DNA from: Terrabacter aerolatus
Lineage (GTDB): Bacteria > Actinomycetota > Actinomycetes > Actinomycetales > Dermatophilaceae
Length of the DNA: 64,000 bases
Direction of reading: 5' to 3'
Assembly (NCBI RefSeq): GCF_007991735.1
Contig: NZ_BJYX01000006.1
Span: 1-64,000 of the forward strand
Below are positions 58,750-64,000 of the stretch, one piece after another (position 1 is the stretch's first letter; each line of letters begins with the position of its first letter). The translations under genes and the position numbers were made by a program. The notes beneath the pieces are model-generated. The model was not told the DNA's origin and made no database searches. It saw nothing but the letters and a program-made list of their open reading frames with translations.

Positions 58750-59910
58750 GTGGTAGCAATCGAAGAGTTCCTGCCGTTCGCGCTACCGGACATCGGCGAC
58801 GAGGAGATTGCTGCTGTCGTCTCCTCCATGCGCTCCGGGTGGCTGACCACCGGTCCCAGTGCGGCGGCCTTCGAGCGCGAGTTCGCGGACTTCGTCGGTG
58901 GCGATGTGGAGGCCGTGTGCGTCAACTCGGCAACCGCTGGGCTGCACCTTGCGCTCGAGGCGTTGGGCATCGGACCTGGCGACGAGGTCATCGTCCCGAC
59001 CTGGACCTTCACTGCCACGGCGGAGGTCGTCCGATACCTGGGCGCTCACCCAGTCATCGTCGATGTGGAAGAGGACACCTTCAACGTCGACTTCGACGCC
59101 GCCAAGCGCGCGGTCACGGACCGCACCAAGGCCATCATCCCCGTCCACTTCGCGGGTCTGGCTGTCGACCCATACGCCATCCGCCGGTTCGCCGACGAAC
59201 ACGACCTGCTCGTCGTTGAGGACGCCGCTCATGCTCTCCCCTGTGTGGGCGCCGGCACGATGGTGGGCGCCGGCGAATCGGATGCCGTCGTCTTCAGCTT
59301 CTATGCGACCAAGACGATCACCACGGGCGAAGGCGGCATGGTGGTGACCCGGAACAAGGACGTCGCCGCGCGTCTGCGCACGATGCGCCTCCACGGCATC
59401 AACCGCAACGTGTTTGATCGTTATCGAAGCACCAAGCCCTCCTGGCACTACGAGGTCGTCGCGCCTGGCTACAAGTACAACCTGACTGATCCCGCAGCAG
59501 CGATGGGGCGCGTACAGCTGGGCCGAGCGCGGTCCATGCGGGACCGACGTGCCGAGCTCGCGGCGCGATACGACGCCGCTCTTGCGGACCTCCCGGTCAA
59601 GCTGCCCACTCACGCCGGAGCGGAGGACCTACATGCATGGCACCTCTACGTCATCCGTCTGCAGGAGAGCTCCCGGGTCGACCGCAACCAGTTCATCGAG
59701 GAGATGGCCCGGCTCGGAGTGGGAACCAGCGTTCATTTCATCCCGCTGCATCAGCATCCCTACTGGCGAGACGCCTACGAGCTTCGCGACCGGGACTTCC
59801 CGGTGGCGTCGCAGAACTTCACGACGTCGCTCAGCCTGCCGCTCTTCTCCTCGATGACTGATGCCCAGAGTGACCGCGTCATTGCCGCCGTACGCACCGT
59901 GCTCGCGTGA
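58750..59910 (+). CDS. DegT-family UDP-4-keto-6-deoxy-sugar aminotransferase (PglE-like)
   Basis: A 386-aa PLP enzyme. VNSATAGLHLALEALGIGPG, VEDAAHALPCVGAG and the Lys site FYATKTITTGEGGM are present, and the long VAPGYKYNLTDPAAAMG and SVHFIPLHQHPYW segments match PglE/PseC-type 4-aminotransferases. It would convert the 4-keto product of the CapD-type dehydratase (60549) to a 4-amino-4,6-dideoxy sugar. GTG start. Overlaps the phosphoglycosyl transferase gene by one base. Confidence 0.83.
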   Translation: MVAIEEFLPFALPDIGDEEIAAVVSSMRSGWLTTGPSAAAFEREFADFVGGDVEAVCVNSATAGLHLALEALGIGPGDEVIVPTWTFTATAEVVRYLGAHPVIVDVEEDTFNVDFDAAKRAVTDRTKAIIPVHFAGLAVDPYAIRRFADEHDLLVVEDAAHALPCVGAGTMVGAGESDAVVFSFYATKTITTGEGGMVVTRNKDVAARLRTMRLHGINRNVFDRYRSTKPSWHYEVVAPGYKYNLTDPAAAMGRVQLGRARSMRDRRAELAARYDAALADLPVKLPTHAGAEDLHAWHLYVIRLQESSRVDRNQFIEEMARLGVGTSVHFIPLHQHPYWRDAYELRDRDFPVASQNFTTSLSLPLFSSMTDAQSDRVIAAVRTVLA

Positions 59911-60527
59911 TGCTCACCAAACAAGGCTCGTCCGCGCTCAGCAAACGTGCTCTTGACGTCACTGCCTCGGTCTTGGGCCTGGTCTTGACCTCACCCGCTC
60001 TGGGTGTGATCTGCGCGGCCATCAAACTGGACTCCCCTGGGCCGGTGCTCTTTCGGCAGGACAGGGTGGGAAGGGGCGGACGCACCTTTCGGATCCACAA
60101 GTTCCGCACCATGCGAGCGAGCCATGATGGACGCTTGGTCAGCGGCACGGGTGATGTCCGCGTCACGCGCGTAGGACGGGTGCTACGCAAGAGCAAGCTG
60201 GACGAACTTCCCCAGCTGCTCGACGTACTTCGTGGGGACATGAGCTTGGTCGGGCCAAGGCCCGAGGTGCCGGTCTATGTAGCGCAGTGGCCTCCGGAGA
60301 TGCGCGACCTGATCCTCTCGGTTCGGCCTGGGATCACCGACCCTGCGAGCATCGAGTTTCGCAACGAGGCGGACGAGCTGGCCGCAGCTCCGGACCCCGA
60401 GACCTACTACGTGCAGGAGTTGCTGCCTCGAAAGACGGCCGCCTACGCGCAGTACGTCAGGACGCGCTCGTTCACCAAGGATCTTGTCGTTCTCGGTCAG
60501 ACTCTGCGTGCGGTCATCTCCGGATGA
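59910..60527 (+). CDS. initiating phosphoglycosyl transferase (small, PglC-like)
   Basis: A 205-aa monotopic sugar-phosphate transferase that starts repeat-unit assembly on undecaprenyl phosphate. One re-entrant helix (LDVTASVLGLVLTSPALGVICAAI) precedes the catalytic core: FRQDRVGRGGRTFRIHKFRTM, KSKLDELPQLLDVLRGDMS and GPRPEVP, with the Asp-Glu dyad in LDELPQ. Small size means it lacks the extra helices of WbaP. The donor is probably the 4-amino or 4-acetamido sugar made by its neighbours. ATG 59910 preferred over GTG 59907. Confidence 0.9.
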   Translation: MLTKQGSSALSKRALDVTASVLGLVLTSPALGVICAAIKLDSPGPVLFRQDRVGRGGRTFRIHKFRTMRASHDGRLVSGTGDVRVTRVGRVLRKSKLDELPQLLDVLRGDMSLVGPRPEVPVYVAQWPPEMRDLILSVRPGITDPASIEFRNEADELAAAPDPETYYVQELLPRKTAAYAQYVRTRSFTKDLVVLGQTLRAVISG

Positions 60528-60548
60528 CCACCCGCATGGCCGGGCGAA

Positions 60549-62375
60549 TCACGTGGTCATCGCTCCACTCCGCAAACCACTCTGGGTGGAGAAGGCTTCC
60601 CTCTGCATGACCTCCAGCGCCTCATCTGCTCTTTGCATCGGATGGTCCAGAACGAGAGACGGGGCCATCTGTGGAACGCCGACGCTGTCCACGAGAGGGT
60701 GGTCTGTCTTGCGACGTTCCTCCGTCGGCGAGAACAACTCCTCGCCCAACTTCTCGCCGGGGCGTAGGCCTGTGAAGACGACATCGATGTCGCGGCGGCC
60801 ACTCATCCGGATGAGGGTCTCGGCTACCTCGAGAATCTTGACCTGTTCCCCCATCTCGAGCACCATCACCTCGCCGTCGACGCCGATGGATGCCGCCTCG
60901 AGCACGAGCTGGCAGGCTTCCGGGATGAGCATGAAGTAGCGGCGTACGTCCGGGTGGGTCACCGTGATCGGACCGCCCATCTCGATCTGCGCGGTGAACG
61001 CGTGCACAACTGAACCGCGAGAACCCAGGACGTTGCCGAAGCGTACCGACACGTAGCGCCCGCTGGCCCTTCCCGCGAAGTCGGCAGTGAGACGCTCGGC
61101 GAGGCGCTTGCTGTAGCCGAGGACGCACGTCGGGTTGGCGGCCTTGTCGGTGGAGATGTTGACGAAGGTGGAGACGCCCACGGCCTCGGCAGCGGTGAGG
61201 ACGTTGAGGGTGCCGATGACGTTGCTCTTCCACGCCTCGAGTGGATGCGCCTCGAGCAGGGGAAGGTGCTTGAGCGCGGCGGCGTGGAAGACGACCTCGG
61301 GGCAAGCGCGCTCGAAAGCCTCGGCGAGCGCCTCCGGGTCACGGATGTCGGCCAGAATGAGGTCGTCCGAGTCGAGCAGGCCGTGACCGGACAGGCTCAT
61401 CTCCGTGCCCTGAAGTCCTGACTCATCGCGGTCGAGCATGAAGAGGCGCGAGGGACCGAAGCGTGCGATCTGCCGGCACAGCTCAGAGCCGATGGACCCA
61501 CCGGCCCCGGTGACCAGGACGCGGCGTCCGGAGATCTGCTCGGCGATCGCGGTCGTGTCGAGCTCGATAGGACGGCGGCCCAGCAGGTCGGCGACGTCGA
61601 GGTCACGCAGGTCGTTGGGCGTCGGGCGCCCGCCCATGATGTCCTTCAGGGGCGGCAGGCTCACGACGTCGAGGCCGGCATCGGCCGCTCGAGCAGCGAG
61701 GTCACGCAGGGTCGGCGCCTCCGCGTTGGGCAGGGCCAGGACGAGCGTGTCAGCCTTGAAGCGCTCCGCGATCGCCGCGATGTCATCACGCGTGCCACGG
61801 ACGCGCAGGCCCTCGAGCCGCAGGCGGTGCTTCGAGGGGTCGTCGTCGAGGAGAGCCACCGCCACGAAGGAGCCCGCGCCGTCATACTTCATGCTGCGCA
61901 GGAGGCGACGACCGGCCTCGCCCGCGCCGAAGACGATGGCACGTCGCTCGGCGGCCGTCTGCATCGCCTTGTGGGACCGCACAGTGCGGACGACGAAGCG
62001 GAGGGCGAACATCGTGGCAATCGCGAGGGCCCCTGCAGTGAGCGGGACGCCGCGCGGGATCACGGGGGGCGACACGACGAGCGACCAAAGGAAGAGCAGG
62101 GCCGTCACGATTGCCGTGGAGGTGGTCAGCTCGACGATCTCCTCGAAGGAGCCAAGGACGTGGCTGATCGAGTAGGGACCGACGAGGTAACCAGCGAGCA
62201 TCTGGCCGACCATCGCCGCGAAGGCGAACATCGCAGTGCCTCGCAGGAAGTTCTCGTCGAGCGCGAAGTCGAGGCGGATCCACAATGCGGCGAACAGCAT
62301 CACAAACCACATGAGGGCGTCGACCGCAGCCCAGCCAAGTCTGATCCAACGAGCCCTGCGTAACTGCGCTGTCAC
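60549..62375 (-). CDS. membrane UDP-GlcNAc 4,6-dehydratase (CapD/WbpM/PglF type)
   Basis: A 608-aa protein with four N-terminal helices, a Rossmann CoA-binding-like domain (IVFGAGEAGRRLLRSMKYDG) and a C-terminal SDR dehydratase domain (VLVTGAGGSIGSELCRQIAR, FHAAALKHLPLLEAHP). It makes UDP-4-keto-6-deoxy sugar. Around the catalytic Lys the sequence reads VLGYSK, so Leu stands four residues before Lys where WbpM has Met and most SDRs Tyr. GTG 62375 is chosen; GTG 62414 is possible. Convergent with the phosphoglycosyl transferase gene, 21 bp apart. Confidence 0.88.
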   Translation of the reverse strand: MTAQLRRARWIRLGWAAVDALMWFVMLFAALWIRLDFALDENFLRGTAMFAFAAMVGQMLAGYLVGPYSISHVLGSFEEIVELTTSTAIVTALLFLWSLVVSPPVIPRGVPLTAGALAIATMFALRFVVRTVRSHKAMQTAAERRAIVFGAGEAGRRLLRSMKYDGAGSFVAVALLDDDPSKHRLRLEGLRVRGTRDDIAAIAERFKADTLVLALPNAEAPTLRDLAARAADAGLDVVSLPPLKDIMGGRPTPNDLRDLDVADLLGRRPIELDTTAIAEQISGRRVLVTGAGGSIGSELCRQIARFGPSRLFMLDRDESGLQGTEMSLSGHGLLDSDDLILADIRDPEALAEAFERACPEVVFHAAALKHLPLLEAHPLEAWKSNVIGTLNVLTAAEAVGVSTFVNISTDKAANPTCVLGYSKRLAERLTADFAGRASGRYVSVRFGNVLGSRGSVVHAFTAQIEMGGPITVTHPDVRRYFMLIPEACQLVLEAASIGVDGEVMVLEMGEQVKILEVAETLIRMSGRRDIDVVFTGLRPGEKLGEELFSPTEERRKTDHPLVDSVGVPQMAPSLVLDHPMQRADEALEVMQREAFSTQSGLRSGAMTT

Positions 62376-62668
62376 CCTGTACCCACCACGATTCCCTGAC
62401 GTCCCTGAGCGCACGTGTCCTGCGCGATTTCGCGGCGGCGAAGACGACGCCCTAGGCCCACCAACGGCACCCCGGTGTCATACCGGTCAAATCACGCGCA
62501 CCTGAAGGATAGCCGTGAATTGGTAAAGAGCCTGACATGTCTGGCACGTGGACGAGTCGCAGGAGTCGGAGCCTCGCTCAACTCGGGCGGCACTCCAACT
62601 CCACTACGCTGCGAGCACCGGGGGACTCCCGGGTGGTTCGGCCTCGACGACCCCACTGGAGGAGCCCG
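62376..62668. other. intergenic region before the aquaporin gene
   Basis: A 293-bp gap with no gene recognised. TACGCT at 62605-62610 could be a -10 box for the aquaporin gene, with a leader of about 50 nt. A short AT-rich patch (around 62510-62535) marks the return from glycan cluster to host-like sequence. Confidence 0.35.
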
Positions 62669-63493
62669 ATGTACACCCCCAAGATGAGTTCGCGCCTCGC
62701 GGTCGAGGCCCTCGGGACCTTCTGGCTGGTCTTCATCGGCTGCGGGTCGGCCATCTTCAACGCGAAGTTCGCCGTGCAGGCCCTCGACGGCCAGTCGGTC
62801 CAGCTGGGCATCGGCCACCTCGGCGTCGCCATCGCCTTTGGCCTCGCCGTCACAACCATGGCGTATGCCGTGGGACACGTCTCGGGAGCCCACTTCAACC
62901 CGGCCGTCACCATCGGCATCGCCGTCGCGAAGCGCTTCGAGTGGCGCGACGTCCCGGCCTACGTCGGCGCGCAGCTGGTCGGTGGCCTCCTGGCAGGAGG
63001 GGCGCTCGCGGGCCTGCTGTCCTCGACCGGTCGGCCGGTGACGGGCAACCTCGCGGCCAACGGCTTCGGCGACCACTCCCCCGGCGGCTTCGCCCTCGGC
63101 GGCGTGCTCATCGTCGAGGCCCTCGTGACGGCCTTCTTCGTCTACATCATCCTCGGCGCGACCAAGGACGACGCCCCCAGGGGTTTCGCGCCGCTCGCCA
63201 TCGGCTTCGGGCTGCTGCTGGCGCACCTCGTCGCCATCCCGATCAGCAACGCCTCGATCAACCCGGCCCGGTCGACCGCCGTCGCCTTCTTCAACGGCAA
63301 CGGGGCCGTCGGACAGCTCTGGGTCTTCTGGGTCGCGCCGGTCGTCGGCGGCCTCATCGCCGGCTCGACCTTCGCCTGGATCACCGGCGAGCGCCGCGAC
63401 GACATGGACATCAGCGGCTCGACCGACATGGTCGACAACGCGGCGGTCGACGCCGAGGGACGCCCGATCCTCGACGTCGACTCCACCGACTGA
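62669..63493 (+). CDS. aqpZ: aquaporin (MIP family)
   Basis: A 274-aa water/glycerol channel with six helices and two half-helices. The two NPA boxes are SGAHFNPAVT and SNASINPARS. EALGTFWLVFIGCGSA opens helix 1. ATG 62669 is preceded by GGAGGAG at ideal spacing. Residues after ~245 form an acidic tail (Asp-rich) not usual in AqpZ. Selectivity residues near the second NPA suggest a water channel; glycerol transport is not excluded. Carries an exact ACGGCATACG-type motif at 62862. Confidence 0.93.
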   Translation: MYTPKMSSRLAVEALGTFWLVFIGCGSAIFNAKFAVQALDGQSVQLGIGHLGVAIAFGLAVTTMAYAVGHVSGAHFNPAVTIGIAVAKRFEWRDVPAYVGAQLVGGLLAGGALAGLLSSTGRPVTGNLAANGFGDHSPGGFALGGVLIVEALVTAFFVYIILGATKDDAPRGFAPLAIGFGLLLAHLVAIPISNASINPARSTAVAFFNGNGAVGQLWVFWVAPVVGGLIAGSTFAWITGERRDDMDISGSTDMVDNAAVDAEGRPILDVDSTD

Positions 63494-63499
63494 GCCGGT

Positions 63500-63993
63500 T
63501 CAGGCCTTCGCGGCGAACATCCCCAACCGGTCGGCCGCGAGCAGCGGGAACACCGTCGACGACGACAGCTTCGCCCGCTGCTCGAGGGCCTCGGCGAGGA
63601 TCGTGCGGTAGTCGGTCGTGCCCGCGAGGTCGCCGTTGTCGAGGTTGGCGGCGGCCAGGCCCGGCCAGCGGCCGTAGACCTTGCCTCCGCGCACGCCGCC
63701 GCCCATGAGAGGGCCCGCGCCACGTGCGACTCGAGCAGGTCCATCATGACGGTCCACTGGTCGCCGCCCTCGAGCTTCTCGCGGACCTCCCACGTCTTCC
63801 ACGCCAGTCGCGGCCAGCGCTTGAGCACGGCGTCCATGGTCGCGTCCGGGACCTTCGTCAGCGGCGCCAGCTGAGCGTCGAGCCAGGCCGTCGTCCCGGT
63901 GGCGCGGACCTCGGCGACGAGTGCCGGGGTCGGGCCGAACGTGGCGCGGCGGAGCAGGTGCAGCACGGGATCGGTCGTCGTGGCGGCCACCAT
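63500..63993 (-). pseudogene. DUF1800 N-terminus joined out of frame to DUF1501 C-terminus (deletion remnant)
   Basis: From the ATG at 63993 about 95 residues read as the start of a DUF1800 protein (LLRRATFGPTPALVAEV, then WTVMMDLLESHVARAL). At ~63707-63716 the homology switches family and frame. The remaining ~70 residues, in another frame ending at 63500, read as the end of a DUF1501 protein (LMGGGVRGGKVYGRWPGL, TTDYRTILAEALEQR). Full proteins of these families are several hundred residues long and are usually encoded side by side. A deletion of roughly 2 kb between them is the simplest explanation; a sequencing frameshift cannot remove two domains. An assembly misjoin remains possible. Confidence 0.8.
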
Positions 63994-64000
63994 CGCGCTC

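Noticed and set aside
63500-63993. A sequencing frameshift in one ordinary gene
   Set aside because: The two sides belong to different protein families, each missing hundreds of residues, which a single-base error cannot explain.

Overview
The window comes from a high-GC Gram-positive actinobacterium. Host genes are near 70% GC, GTG and TTG starts are common, and many genes carry a TANNNT -10 box 6-8 nt before the start codon (leaderless transcription). SdhCAB is the single-membrane-subunit actinobacterial type, and a dTDP-rhamnose pathway, LCP protein and bacterial tyrosine kinase are present. Gene content would suit Intrasporangiaceae or relatives, but that placement is inference. No rRNA, tRNA, CRISPR array, integrase or insertion sequence was seen.

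Layout. 0.2-11 kb is a nucleoside salvage neighbourhood: deoA, cdd, a BMP-family nucleoside ABC importer with its lipoprotein, an M20 amidohydrolase, a FhuF-like [2Fe-2S] protein, and a pseudouridine-degrading psuG-psuK pair. 11-22.7 kb holds a DUF559 nuclease-fold gene flanked by 16-bp repeats, a B12-domain-less acyl-CoA mutase subunit, a GbsR/MarR-like regulator divergent from an ABC exporter, manC with a large membrane protein, an SDR, a GT4 mannosyltransferase and a DUF4234 protein. 22.9-33.5 kb is housekeeping: sdhCAB, a D,D-carboxypeptidase, a YihY protein, a 2'-5' RNA ligase-like protein, trpS, an exonuclease III and an LCP protein.

33.5-62.4 kb is a surface polysaccharide locus. It has two low-molecular-weight tyrosine phosphatases, a Wzz/BY-kinase, ugd and a split rmlAC / rmlBD set. 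A five-gene set (wbpD, wbpA, wbpE, wbpB, wbpI types) can be read as a complete UDP-ManNAc3NAcA route. A low-GC core encodes flippase, polymerase, an acyltransferase and glycosyltransferases. Then come capG/capF-type genes for an L-FucNAc-like sugar and an initiating module (PLP aminotransferase, small phosphoglycosyl transferase, CapD-type dehydratase). After this lie an aquaporin and a DUF1800/DUF1501 deletion remnant at the right edge.

The strongest unexplained signal is the 10-mer ACGGCATACG. I count 13 exact copies on the two strands, about 0.1 expected from base composition, often between genes and once as an inverted pair forming a hairpin behind psuK. It is absent from the whole stretch 42.3-62.8 kb. 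The wbpB gene is itself mosaic: its 5' half has host-like composition and its 3' half drops abruptly to about 43% GC at ~46.06 kb, which looks like a recombination breakpoint at the edge of an exchanged glycan cassette.
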